Shown piece by piece: positions 45,444 to 58,900 of a stretch of DNA of 64,000 nucleotides. A program made the position numbers and the translations under genes. The stretch is from Micrasema longulum. Taxonomy: Eukaryota; Arthropoda; Insecta; Trichoptera; Brachycentridae. Position 1 is the stretch's first letter. The number at the start of each line of letters is the position of its first letter. The stretch covers positions 1 to 64,000 of the forward strand of contig JAGVSM010001003.1 in the NCBI GenBank assembly GCA_022494885.1, given 5' to 3'. A model generated the notes under the pieces. The model did no database searches, was not told the origin of the DNA, and saw nothing but the letters and a program-made list of their open reading frames with translations.

Positions 45444-45580
45444 TCGTAATTGCGAAATTTCAAAAGCTCATCGCTGTGATTTATAATTCCATTTAAAATA
45501 AGTAATCTAATACCTAATTCAAATGATCGGGCGCAGGAAAGGGAGGTTCACTAATGACATTCGCGGATACCGAGATTATG

Positions 45581-45588
45581 TGACGTCA
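45581..45588. promoter_or_regulatory. CRE/ATF palindrome TGACGTCA
   Basis: This is a perfect 8-bp CRE palindrome in a GC-rich stretch about 140 bp upstream (minus strand) of the probable uricase 5' exon. It could serve that promoter. The site is seen; its function is inferred. Confidence 0.45.
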
Positions 45589-46783
45589 GGTCGTCGCCGT
45601 GGAGACCGTTAGTGTTTTTTCTCATTTATTTTAAAATACACCTTTTTCATATTGACTTAACATGCAATTCCATGATCACCGTGCCAATATTTATAAATGT
45701 ACCCATAGAACGCTAAATAATTTAATTGAAATTTATTTACAATTTTCCATATTGTTAGGCGTGAAAAAACAAAAATAAAATTTTACTTCATTTTCATGTA
45801 AATATAATTGAAAATTATTTCCTCTATATTTATAGCTAGAATCAAGTAGGTATATTATATTTTTAACTTATGAATATTTCATTTAATTTTATTTATTTCA
45901 AATTAATTGCGGATTACTACATTCATAGAAAAAAACTATTTTCATTTTTTAATTCATAATTTATTGTTAGCGACAATATTCATTTTTAAAATCTTTTATA
46001 AAGGTTGTTTGAGTCTTTTGTTCAGCTTTGTCTGATAGTTTATTTTAAATCGTTGTTTTTACTTTCCATCTTTGAATAAACAATTTATTTACTGATAATA
46101 TTTTGAGTTTGTTCAAATGTTTGTAGACAGGGACTGGATTTTACCACCTTGGTAATAATATCAGTGAAAAATTGAAAACCCAAATTATGTTTTATAATTT
46201 ATATTTATTTTATTTTGTTAAATTAGAAATGATTGCACGCAATCACACGAAATTTAATTTGTCTTTCGCTTAAGTGCCCACATACGTTATTACGTACTCA
46301 AAAATAAGTTTAAGAAATTAATTTTAAACAAGAGTAAACAGTATTCAAACATATTTTTACAAAGACCATTAATTTAAATGTGATTTTATTTTAATAAAAC
46401 GTAAATTTTTGTATTAAGGAATCTTATGCAAAAATACATTAAAATCTAAATATTTCAATTGTTTTTTAACTAATCTGTGTATTAAATAACTAAAAAATAC
46501 CTTCATTTTTTGTCAGTATTTCATTGATAAAAAAATGCATGATTTGCCTAAAATATGATTTGCCAAGGAATAAGTACATTTAACAAGTTTTTTTTATTTT
46601 TTAAATCATAATAAATTGATAAATATATAAATTTATTTTCTTATATACATACCTATTTATCCCCATTTTATTAAATTATATTAATTGACATAATATATGA
46701 AAATTACTGTTCGTTCTGCTGAGTAGCGAATATGTAAGGGAACTAAGAAAAGGGCCCTGCATGTTCATCAAGTGCGGTGTGTC

Positions 46784-47143
46784 CCCAGGGTAATAATACG
46801 CCATCCGTTTATAGAGCCGCCCATACGGACGAAAACCATTCTATGATTATCAACCACGAAGTTAACTACAGTTTACAGCAATACAACTGGCCGTAGGTAC
46901 TTAGATCGAGAATTGCAAGCGCAAACCGAAACCGTTCGTTACACGTTTGTTTTGCTCTATGCAATAGAACAAAAGGGCATCTCTATGGCGTCTGGATTTT
47001 ATAACAATATTTAGTTTTTAAAATATTTTTTGTATTATATTGTTTATTGGTTACGGTGCGAGTATGTGTTCAAATTTTATTTGTACAACTATCTAAATAA
47101 ATACATTACATTACATAAGCGACTAGTGAATCATTACTCTGAG
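46784..47143. mobile_element. Non-autonomous member of THAP/P-type family, 360 bp
   Basis: Left CCCAGGGTAATAATACGCC, right TGAATCATTACTCTGAG. Flanks ggtgtgtc (46776-46783) and ggtgtgcc (47144-47151) match 7 of 8. It shares the interior with 57899-58125 and carries an extra AT-rich block before its right end. Confidence 0.8.
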
Positions 47144-47509
47144 GGTGTGCCATTTTACCCGTGTACGTCATTTTGTCCGTATTTCCCTTATAAGTACATG
47201 TAGATAATTAGATCGCATGGTGTCCAATAAAGACACCTACCTAACTGGTCGTAAAACGTCAAATTCTTTTTTAGGTACATGACATCAAGATCTTCTTTTT
47301 CACCTCTGTTTCTATAAAAACTGCCCATATGTTTCGTCTAAGTAGATTACGGTTTCACATTTTTTTTAGTAAAGAACTGTAAAAAATAGTTACAATCAAT
47401 TTCATATAACATTTCTTAATTCCCTCAATTTAGTAAAGAAAATAAAATAACGTACAGGACTTTTATAAATTACCGTTATATTTAAGAAGGAAAAAAATTA
47501 AGTTGTTTC

Positions 47510-47735
47510 TTTATCTTTGTGCATTGGGCACTGTATACGTATCCCAGCGTATCAGCGATCATTTGTAATAAATTATACATTGAAGAAAATCAGCCAGACG
47601 CCTATCCAAAGACAATGAACAATTTTAGTGCAAAACCAACTTTAAATATTTCACTTTGACCTCACCGGAAATCTAGCCCGGAAGCTTAAGCATGATAGGC
47701 AAACGCAATAAATAGTACACCACAAAGCAGCTGTC
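47510..47735 (-). mobile_element. SINE family A, diverged copy
   Basis: The plus strand reads ttgtgcattgggcactgtat ... ccggaaatctagcccggaag ... aaatagtacaccacaa. Body and head are recognisable. Confidence 0.6.
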
Positions 47736-47754
47736 CAATTATTTTATTTTTTTT

Positions 47755-47945
47755 AAAATAAATATTTGCGTTCTTATGATTTACCCAAATATTTCATTTT
47801 GAGGGCCATTCTCAACGAGTTGTAAATAACTCACCATTAGAAAATGGAATCAAGTTGGGGTAGAGTGGGATTCGAACGACGGACCTTTGGTCCGTGAGTC
47901 CGAGACACTAGCCACGGGACCACAACCTGGTTGATGAATAAAACA
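47755..47945 (-). mobile_element. SINE family B copy
   Basis: Minus-strand head gttgtggtcccgtggctagt with B-box cgttcgaatcccactct. It is about 75% alike by eye to the 8.1 kb copy along its whole length. Confidence 0.7.
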
Positions 47946-48007
47946 TAAATATGTGTGGCAAAAATTTCGCATAACGTATCGTTGTAAAATTAATTTAATC
48001 TAAACAG

Positions 48008-48116
48008 GCCTGGTATTCCAAACGCTCTCGTGGCCGTATTATCTCGTGTATTTACATACAAAATGCACGACAAAAACTGTTTTCTCGTGCCACGAGAGTG
48101 GTTCAGAATAGCACCC
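48008..48116. mobile_element. 109-bp MITE, second copy
   Basis: It begins GCCTGGTATTCCAAACGC and ends AGAATAGCACCC, co-linear and equal in length with 13857-13965. The flanks are CAG (left) and CAC (right), one base from a perfect 3-bp duplication. Confidence 0.8.
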
Positions 48117-48595
48117 CACGGGCATTGAAAGTACCTGTCATTGTGGCTGACACTGGCAACTCAATTAATATGAATTAAATATTTTAGTTCTTGACAGAGA
48201 TCTTAACAATACCTATAATATGCAAAAAGTGTATTCTAAAACTTTTCTTTAAGTAAAAAAATAATTAATCAAACTCGATTAAACTTGTAAAATATATTCC
48301 TCTACACGGGTCTTTCTAGTAAGGACTATTGTTAATTCAGACATATAATGTGTTCTGGTGGCATAAAAAAAAATTAGATTAGGCGGCAGAAAAAGGGTTT
48401 GTTCTATAATGTAAGTAATCTACACACACGTAACATTAAAACACCTACCTGCAAGCATAGTGTTCAAAACGCAAGGATAGTAAACATTTTTATGGTTCAG
48501 CAATTTCGGCATGCGATAAAAACTAAAGAGTCATTTACTTGTCAAGATTTACCATGAAAATATGGAATTCCACTAATTAAAGTCATCATAAAGTA

Positions 48596-48720
48596 CAGTG
48601 AACCCTTCTACAACGCGGCATTCTTATAATGCAGTTTTCATACAACGCGAACGAATATTGCAAACAACTCTCCTATAACGCGGTTTCCATATAAGGCGTT
48701 TTTCGTACAAGACAACATTC
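48596..48720 (+). mobile_element. Pogo/Tigger-like transposon end
   Basis: TA followed by CAGTGAACCCTTCTACAACG, and then repeated cctataacgcggttt-like units, as in the ends of pogo/Tigger elements, which start CAGT and use TA sites. The opposite end was not found. Confidence 0.45.
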
Positions 48721-49259
48721 CAATTATGTAAATCTATTGCGTTCATCAGCACGTAGTTTGATTGAGAAGTTCAAATGTAATTTGTGTATTACAATCGGAG
48801 AATTCCCCTAAATATGAGCAAACCAGAAAAATTGATTTTCAGCCAAAAAGGGGTTTTTGGCCAATAACATACGCATCCATAAATTTAAAAAAAATACTTA
48901 CTTGTTTATTTTTATTACCTTATACTTGTTTTTTTTTTTACTATTATATCAAATTGCATTGTAGTATTGGCAAATACGCATTTCATAGATAAATATGTTT
49001 ATTTCTTATTTTTTTGTGATAATATATGCTTGCTTGTTTATTAATTTATCTTAAAAATGTTTTTCTTGCTTACCTTAACTTACACTTACACTTTATTTAT
49101 TGTTTGCTTTACAGGATTTATTTCATAATCTTTATATATATTTGCATTTTTTGTTTATATGCTTACTGTTTTTTCTTGCATACCTTTATTATTATTGTTT
49201 TTTTTTTACTTTGTAACAAATCCTTTTTAACTAATTTCACATTTTTTTTCTGTATGTTT

Positions 49260-49345
49260 ATTATTTAGTATGTTAGCATGTATTTCATTTTTATTTTTTG
49301 TAAATGCCTTTTGGGCGTTAATGAACAAAATAAATTACGGTGATG
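49260..49345 (+). mobile_element. LINE 3' UTR remnant
   Basis: It reads tgccttttgggcgttaatga, then caaaataaattacggtga. It resembles the LINE 3' end at about 33170 and lies 0.5 kb before the first vari exon found. Confidence 0.4.
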
Positions 49346-49880
49346 ATAATGAATGAAAGGCATTTACTCGTAATATGTGTTTTTGTCTATATTGATATTT
49401 TTTTCTGTTTGAGTTATTTTTATGTTTATTATAATTTGTAAATTCATGCAACTTATTTTTGGTCCAAGTTATCATGTTTTAGTAGAAGACCCTAATAAAG
49501 GAAAAAAACCCGTATTTGAAAAAAAATATTAGGCTTTGAGGTACCTATTATTTATGTATTTATTATTTTAAAAAAATATTAACTATATTTTTTTACCATA
49601 AACCTATTTGATTCATCCAAAAAGTATATATCACCTAGGTACCTGTATTTTTTGGGTGTTAATAACTTTAGAAAGTACCACGAGAACTCACAATATTATT
49701 GAATAATCAAAATACATAAAAAATTATGACGAAGTTAAAATCAAGTTAGAAAATTTATTGTTTACGATTTATTTTTTGCAAAGAAATACCTATATGCAGA
49801 TTGAATGTTACTTAAAACTGTCTTTGAAAACCTTTTATTTTTTATACTTATCTTTAGGTATATGCTTTACTTTTTTTCAG

Positions 49881-49990
49881 TTGAAATAAAAGAAGAACCA
49901 GAAATCGTTATAAATGAAGTTAATTTGAATAACACGGAAGAAATATTTTTACAAGGTCTACTTGATAGTCCCAAACACCAGCGAATAAAG
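49881..49990 (+). CDS. vari: vari exon, first L27 part
   Basis: The acceptor is tttttttcag and the donor gtaaag. It starts with the last two bases of a codon (phase 1 upstream) and encodes [20 protein letters not shown], then [13 protein letters not shown], the start of the L27N helix as in MPP2/6 (EEIDLIFLKG-like). Confidence 0.85.
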
Positions 49991-52900
49991 GTAAAGTTTT
50001 TAAAATAATGATCTGAAATCCGAAATCGCTTATCTTCTGTTTTACGTTTTTCTGCACACAAAACCACAAAAGAATTTATTTCTATGTTTTCTATAATTTA
50101 TTAATCAAGACTGTATGAAAGACAAAAATTAAAGTTAATTCCATGTCTTTGTATTTTGTTGGGTTTTAGCTACTTTGGTTACGTAGATACCTAATAATGA
50201 AAGACAGTATTTTTTAACAATAAACAACAAAACCCCATTGGTTGAGTACACCTGATTTGATGCAGATGCAGGTTATTAACATTGAGAATCCAAACGCTAA
50301 TATTTTAGAATCTCAACGATGGCAGCCTTGATTCTACCTGACCTGAATAGGGACGTTCATCCCGCGTACTATACTAGAATCGATTTTTTTAGAAATCGAA
50401 AATACATAGATAATTTTATTATTGTTCTGTAAAAGATTTATTTTTCAAACTTATGACCCCGTAAAATTTTAACTTAAAAAATCGACACAGATTAATAAAA
50501 TAAAATGTCAACTAATAATATTTTTTTCTTTTTTTTTACTAAAATTTTCACAATTTTGGTTCTGTTTTTTTTCAGATTTATTGTGGGTGGAAGTCATTTA
50601 ATAATAGGCTTTTAAAAAAAATCTAATACACATATACGAAGTTTTACTCATTTATAAAATGGCTTTATTAATGTTTCGAAAATACATGACAGTTAAACTA
50701 AATATTTTTTTATCTTGAATTAACTCTCAATTCAGGTTATTGATTTAAAAAATACTAATTTTACATAAAAAGTTTTATTTAATCGACTATTTGAAATATA
50801 TCGACCAAGTTCCAGGATGGCCATCTCTAACATGTGCGTGTAGTGGGTGTGCCACTTGTTTGTCAACGTTTGTCGTGGCTTCGAGTCATTTTGTGTTTTT
50901 AAATCAATAACATAAAATCTTTGTATTTATTAAATATTTTCTACCGAAACTCTACTTTCGAGGTTAACATATTTTTTTGACGCATTAAACATTTATAATA
51001 ATTAATATGTCTGTTTATTTCCTTTAAAATGTCACGCCCAATTATTCAGAGTGGAATGTTCTAATTAGATTGTTTTTCAACGGGTTTCTTTTTTTTGCAG
51101 AATTCTGATTACGAATTGGATGCCCCAGCACCTGTAAAACCATATTCTTTGGGAAACGTCCAAATAATTAAAAAACTAAGTGAATATAGAGGAAACAACA
51201 TAAGGACAATAGAACAAGCTGAGCTTGCAATTTTACTGTCAAAGCCGCATTTTAAGGTAAGGTTTGCCTGTGTGTTTTATTTAAATAAATTTATTTTTAC
51301 TTTAAAACTCGACCCAAATCATTTTTATAATATCTGTTCAAGTTACATGCATTTATTTAATTTTATGATTAATTTATATCCTCGAAATGAAAAAAATACA
51401 TTTAAGTATAGGTACCATATACATAATATTGTCTCTTATCATGTTTACTAGTGACTAATTGTGGTCAGGTAAGGTGACTCTTTGTAAATTCCCTATTTTC
51501 TTTGTATTAAACTAAAAATCATATGATACATTAAATTTCAGAAGACTAAAATAAATACAAAGGTTATTTAATAATTTTAGTTTTTACTTCAAATAGATGG
51601 AAGACTTATATTCTTGAAACCTATGGACCTTCTTTTGAGATTTTTATTTCCTTTTATAAATATGTATTTGAGTACTTAAACCTATCTTATCTTTTAAACG
51701 TGAACTAGTTAAATACTTGAAATTTAAGTGTTACCTTCAAGACATCGCTACATTTAGTATCCATTAAGCGCCATCATTTAGAGTCCACCTCGTAGTGTTA
51801 AGGTCTCGGATACGATTCCTGGCTGGGGGGGGATATGAAATATTGGTTTTTAAGGTGGTTTTTCACTGCAACATTCCATTGTTGCTAGACTGGCACCTGA
51901 AGCGTAAGACTGATGACCTTTCCGTCCATGTAATTGTCTCAGACACGCTACAATTAGTACCAATGCAGTGCCTTATCCACCACTGGGTACTGATAGGGAA
52001 ATAATTACGATGATTATATATTTATGTGTTTAATATTTGTGTATGTTTTACATATCGCACATCCGATAAAATAGAGCCGTAACTCAAATAGCAGATTTTC
52101 CAGGAGAGCCTACAAACTGAAGAACCCATGTTTTTTTTAAAAATATTTCTTTACACCCTTTAAAGCAATGCCAATGTGTCATATATATCGGGTGTTAACA
52201 CAAGTTGTGTCCGTTTTTTTTCTAAATGAAGAGAACAAGAAGACACAAAAAAAAAAATTACAACAAAATACTCAATAAATGTATTCTCCTTAAAAGTTTT
52301 ATCCTTTATTGAACACAAACAAAAGGCATGTCAAAAATGCTCACTTTTGTCTACTTGACATTCCATTTTGAAGGCTTATAAACAAATAAAATAATAAATG
52401 TAAGGTAAAAGCAAACACAATATCTTACAGAGCAGAAAATTTTCTTTCGAATGGCGTTTAACCTTTACCATTTTGTTTTACTTTTGGTGCTCATTTTTTA
52501 ATTTGGAAAAAAACGAACACAACAACACCTAATATTCAGATTTATCTTAAAAAATGCAAAGAAAATCTCAATTGTATCAAATAAAATAGCTGACTATGAA
52601 TATGACTGAGAATGGCCCCATTCCAATTAGCGAGTCCAAAAGCCATCAAGCTGTTAAATCATAAAGGTATAATTATGTCCATTTTTTAGCACATGCGAGT
52701 TTTTACTATAATTTATTCTGTATACTTAACTCATAGTCAGTTTGTTTTAGTTATGACTCTATTTTACTGGATGGGTGATATGTATTTCTAATTCATTAAT
52801 GTTTTTAGGCGTTAATAGATGCTCATGATCAAGTCGGTGCCCTTTGGGTATCCCGCTTACTGAGCGTAGCTTGTTCGGAGGACATAATTGACAACTCGGT

Positions 52901-55900
52901 GTTTGTTGGCGACGACGGCGAAATGCCTGCTAAAGACGCAATTAAGATAGTTGGTATCAGGAAGAACCCCGATCAACCTCTCGGTCTAACTGTAAGTTTT
53001 ATTTATCTTATTATTTAAATCTCTCCAGGCTTCTCTGTCTGCTGCCAATTCCCAAGTCAGGTCCTCATCCCGCAGTTCAGACTGCCTTCAACCTTGACAG
53101 GCTGACGCTGTGGACATCCAGAACCACGATATCCTGATGCCTTGTAAAGTGGGCAAGCGTGTTTAAGGCTCTCAGGAGGCATCCGTAATATATAGCCCAG
53201 ACAGCCGTATTGCCTCCGCTTCCTGTTGGTTGTCACCGAAGGTTGCTGCTTATCTTATATCTAAATACCTTATGAAGTCATACCACCGAACACCCATTAT
53301 TCTTCTGAGGCACCTATTCTCAGGACTCAATAATTAGTTGTTATGGGCCATAGTGAGGAACCACGATTCGTATCAGTCAAGGTGAATAGGTATTATGAAG
53401 GGATTGTATAGACGACTAGGCATTTAGTTTTTACCGACTAAACATCTGAACTCCAGACAGCTTTCATACTGTTGAATGCAGCACCTGCTAATCCTAGCCA
53501 TACTCCTTGCTGGTTTTGAAAGCTGCCTTCAAAAGTGTAGCTTTCGATCTTTACAGTTCAGGGGATTTTGGGCATCTAGGCACGATAAGTTACACGTAAC
53601 ATTGGTTTTTCTGACATAAGTACAAATTTTTACAACCAAATACTAGATTTAATTCCTCTACTTTTTTTGCGATCAAATATTTTTAAACCAGAGAAATTTA
53701 AGCATTTTTTTATCTATAATTTCTTTTGTTAATGTTAATTGATACGATTGTAGTACTTTTTTTCAAAATGCCCTCAAAAGGTAGAAAATAATCATAAACA
53801 ATGAATTTGATAAATACATTCTACAAACCCCGCTTTGTATTTTTAGTTTTCATAATTTCGTGAAATCGTTACTTACTTAATTAAACACTAAACACAGCAG
53901 CTGTTAAATTTTACCAAAATCCAAAAAAGGTTCTACTGGAAGAATCTTTCATTTTGTATTCTTTTGTTGTTTGTATTTATTACCGACATTTCAGACTCCA
54001 TCATATGATCTATCTTTGCTGATAAAAAACCAAAATTGCACTCACCGTTGACCAATATGGATAAATTATGGTCCAATTCAATTGTCTCAGACTTATTATG
54101 TCCACCTGTATTGAGGTCATCTTATACGTCTTATTGACCCCATAAATAATGTGTGGGTGAATAGATGAGTAAATGTGAGGTAACTGCTAAATGAGTATAA
54201 TTGTCCAATGACAAAACACTCTTTTCTGGGGGCTTCCTTTGATAAAAATATATAAATGTTTAAAAATTACATGTCTATTCAAACATAATTTTTAATATAA
54301 AGATAATATCGTCGATAAAAATTTGAAATGCAATAAGGGCAAAGTGTGAACTGTACGAAAGAGGTAAAAGATAAATTAAAGTTTAAAAAAATATATGTTT
54401 CTAGTTTTTATTAATATATTAGTACAAATTTTAATATTGTACAACAAAATTATTTTTTTTATATATGCACAAAAACAAGAATTATGTTGTTTTTTTCTTA
54501 TCCCGTTCTTGAAGAATTTATTCTCAGTTCCTTACAGCTTTTTATATTTCTGCTGACAATATAATTTGAGTTGTAATAATCTACCTCACATTACTTAATA
54601 ACCATGTTCCACCTCAAAACTTTTGTAGTAAAATGTTTCAAACCTACATTTTTTTTGTTAAAGCTATATTTATATGTCATGCATTTATAGTATTTAAATA
54701 ATGAAGAACTCATTATATTATACTAAAACTGTCAGACTTTTAACTTTAATTATGGGAACTGAACTTATTGTCTAAAATATACAATGTTTTTTGTACTCAA
54801 CACATACCAAACATGTTTAAGGACATTTGCACAATGATGGTTTTAAAGAAATGATTGTGTATTAAATACACAGTAAAAAAATATTGAATATAATCACTTT
54901 TTTTTTGTTAATTCCTTAAACTTGAATACAATGGACACATAAAACCTCTGAATTGCACAATGCTATGATACAAAAACTAATCTATTGGTTTGATCTACAT
55001 ATGTTTACAAACATTTCGGGAGTCTATAAATTTACTTGATGTACATACAGCAAGAGCCAGACCAATCCAATCAACTACGTATGTTTACCTGTGTTAAATA
55101 AACCAGTATGTTGTATTATCGAAAAGCATGTATGCATGTATATCTACCTCAATACCGTTACACTAATCTTCTACAAGACCTGAGTAAATAGCAAAAGTAT
55201 TTAGGTTCATCTAAGTAATCTATTTATTACAAATAAATATATCTGTACGTCAGAGGCAGACGGATGCAAATCCTAACATCAAATGTTAGAAAAAAGCCTG
55301 AAGAATCTACTTTCTCTAAGTGATTTCTAATAATTAAAAGCATTCATTTGTATTTTAATCTTGATACATTGGTTCTTTCATTATAAGCCTTACATTTTTT
55401 TTAAATCAATGGACATGATCATAAACTGGCCTCTGAGGTACAGATATAGTTCAATAAAAAAAATATATATCGTCACTGTTTTATTTACAGAAAAAATACA
55501 GCTTGTCTGTGTGTATGTTAAAAATATAAATATCACTAGTGTAATCATGCAGACAGGTGTCTTGGCTCGGTTGGTTAAACGGCCAACTGTGAAAATGGTG
55601 TCGCGAGTTCGATTCCCACCAGTTGCAAGAAAAAAAATTCAACTAAGATTGTTTTTTCAATTGGTCTGGGCATTGTGTATAATTCATAACCTCCTTCCAA
55701 ATCCTTTCTTTCCTACCTGGTGACAAGCCTCTAAAATAGAAGCTTAGCGGGTTATTCTTGTAAAATAAAAATAAAAAATTCCTTTATCTGCATATAATGG
55801 TGTATAGTGCACAGAATTATTACTCCTATGGCTGTGTACCTAAATCGTTTGTTGTTTACATAAAAGCATGATCAGCGCATAAAGCAACGTGAACTTAAGA

Positions 55901-58900
55901 GCTGCTCGCGTTGCAAGCGTGAGCTAATGGTTTTTTCATGTTTTTCAAAATTAGAATATAAATATTATCACTTTTGACTTCAAATATAAATAATTGAAGC
56001 AATTGCCTATGAATATTCAATTTTTATAATTTAAATTCTCTAAATTTTGCATCTGTAATGACTACACAGCACCAGAATGCGAGGATATTTTTGGCACAGT
56101 AAGAGATGGGTTAGCACAATACTGGCATAACACTAGAAGAGTTCAAAAACTGACTGGATGAACACAAAAATTCATTGCATTTTGTATTGTATTTTATATT
56201 ATGTGTATTTTTTTTTTTGTATTTATATAATTTAAAACTCAGTGCATAAGACGTAAGTACGCACATCCGCCAAATACTGCTAGTGTACCTAAGAGCGATA
56301 ATTTAGGTGACCGAGGATGAGCACGGGCAGCTGGTGGTGGCACGCGTCCTGGCCGGGGGAGCGGTGGCACAGCAGGGACTGCTGGCCCCCGGGGATGTGG
56401 TGCTGGAGGTCAACGGTTCTGCGGTGAGCTCTGCCGAGCAGCTGCGTGCAGAGTGCTCCCGCTCCTCCCACCACATCACGCTCAAAGTTGGCCCCAACAA
56501 CCGCCTCAGCCCTAATAATAATGCTGTCAGGAATCTCAAGGTAAAATACTTTTAATAATAATAACCCATATACTTAGTCTAACCATTTTTTTTCATTATA
56601 ACTTCAGGTGGGTCTTGGACCTCTTGAATCGGAATTCTCGACAAATTCCGATTCAAGAGGTCCAAGATTCCAATCCCGCTCAACAACAACTTACTGTCCA
56701 TTTTTCTAACTTAACTTCAAAATATTTGGGTAAACCATAAAAAGGCATTTTTTTAAAAAGAAAATATGCTGTATTTTTCCGAATTATTTATTGATAACTT
56801 GGTTAGTCGTTTACTGACGAATACAATTGTTTTTTTTTTGCTCACTAAAACAACGCTGAAACAATCCAAATATTCCGATTTGAAACAGTTGTGTTTCTCA
56901 AATACAGTAATATTTTCACAAAACGTTTTAATTTTCCAATATGTTTATAATGTTTTTGTTTTAACAAATATGTAGCATTATTTTTTATATTATAAATACA
57001 GATAAGTTATGGCAGACATTATTTAACCCATTTTTATTAATATGTAATATTTTTCATTCTGTACTTAACGCCATGAGTACTTTAGTGTATTAAGATTAAA
57101 AAACAAGTGTTTCAAAGAAATATTTAGTTTTTTTTGAGAATTTTTTGCTCTATTTATTTCTCTACCATGGTAATTCAAAATAAAAAAATTAACACTGCTA
57201 AATGGTATAAAAACACTAAAGTATTATAAAAATAGTTTTAGTGCTTTAGGACATATACACTAATGCATTAACATGATCAAAAATAATGGTTTATTAGTGT
57301 ATTAGATAGAGATAACCCAACCCCTAGGGTATGCCAAATTTTCTGAAACCAAAATATTTAAATAAATTTAATAATGAAGTTTCTAACTTCCAATGCTCAT
57401 TCTCTAAACTATGTGTTTTAACTCAATACACTAATGTTCTCATGGTGTGACTTACTTTACTTACTTATATGCTGAAATTCCACACCAAATACTCAAGATC
57501 AGCTCTTGTTAATTGTTTTTTAGTATTTACTCATAGTAAGTTTTTTTTTTAATAAATAAAAAAACATTTGGTTTCAGTGCTATATGCGAACAATGTTTGA
57601 GTACAATCCCGTCGATGATACTTTGCTGCCTTGTAAAGAAATTGGTCTACCCTTCAAGCGAGGTGACATTTTACAGGTAAATGTTTAATAAGCAAGCCAA
57701 ACTGAAATTCCTTGTGCAGTGCTGGTTTAGTTAAAAAAAATAATTTTTTTCTTATTAATTATTTATCTTGAAGTATTACAAAATGAGTGTCAATTTAATC
57801 AATAAAATCGGTTTATTTTAATAAATCCATATGTAACTCAGTATAATGTTATATTTTTATAGATCTCAAAAACAACTGTTATGTATGATAATAAATATCT
57901 TAGAGTAATAACCTAATAGAGTTGCCCATACGGAGAAAAACCATTCTATGATTATTGAACAAGAAGTTACCTACAGATTACAGCAATACAACAGCCGCAG
58001 GTGCTTCTGAAACCGTCTATTACACGTTTGTCGTTAAACTAAAAACCAAACCAAAAATTTGGAAGGCTTTTGTTCTACGCAATAGAGCTTGCTCAAGGGC
58101 TTCTCTAGAGAATTATTACTCTTAGGATAATATAATTTCGGAATTGTTTCAGATTACGGATAGAAAAGATCCTAACTGGTGGCAAGCGTGCAATGTAGAA
58201 GCACCAGAAGTTGTCGGATTAGTTCCGTCACCCGAGTTAGAAGAAAGGAGAAAAGCTTATGTGCCTCCTGAAGCTGATTTTGTTCACAAGATTAGCATAT
58301 GTGGAACATGGGTATGAAAAGTTTACTTTCTTTATAATTAAACATGCACAATCCAATTGTTGAAGTAATTAAATAATTTATTTTTTAACTTTATGATCTA
58401 ATGTGTAATTTTGTTTTGCTAGAAATATTAAATTAAACACTGATCAGCTGTGAAAATATTTATATGAAACTTGAAAAAAGTAAGAATTAACAAGCTATGG
58501 ATCTATATAATTTTTATTACATTTTTCTGCGCCAAATCAATCAGCTTTTGTAGTCTAAATACAAAATATTTATATGCAGTTTTTTTTTAAATACCGATCA
58601 AAAATAATCTCAATAAAATTCCACTCAATTATTTTTCTTGTAACAAGTTCATTATTGCATCTTATTTAGCTTTTTTGGTTTGTATTTCAGATATCCAAGA
58701 AGAAACGTAAGTTTGTATATGAATCACGAAGCGCAAGTGATTTTGATAATGCTGATTTAGTTCTTTATGAAGAAGTAGCTCGAATGCCACCGTTTAACAG
58801 GAAAACTCTGGTTCTTATCGGCTGCCAGGGTGTTGGAAGAAGAACACTCAAGAATCGTCTCATCAACAGTGATCCCTCAAAGTTTGCTGCCATTGTACCA

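Larger units (their letters stand above)
43066..46775. other. Between the P-type element and its 46.8 kb relative
   Basis: It holds the palindromes at 43.6 kb, the CCGGATA cluster and the uricase 5' exon. Otherwise it is AT-rich without features. Confidence 0.4.

Noticed and set aside
49026..49268. An 80-codon hydrophobic frame before vari
   Set aside because: Its composition is forced by T-rich sequence (F, L, I, Y). It has no splice or start context and lies in a LINE-tail region.
55361..55723. A 120-codon open frame ending [10 protein letters not shown]...
   Set aside because: It crosses the tRNA-like SINE head. The same peptide appears at every SINE D copy.
56289..56539. Minus-strand frames over the vari PDZ exon
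   Set aside because: They are shadows. The plus-strand frame is a clear PDZ domain.
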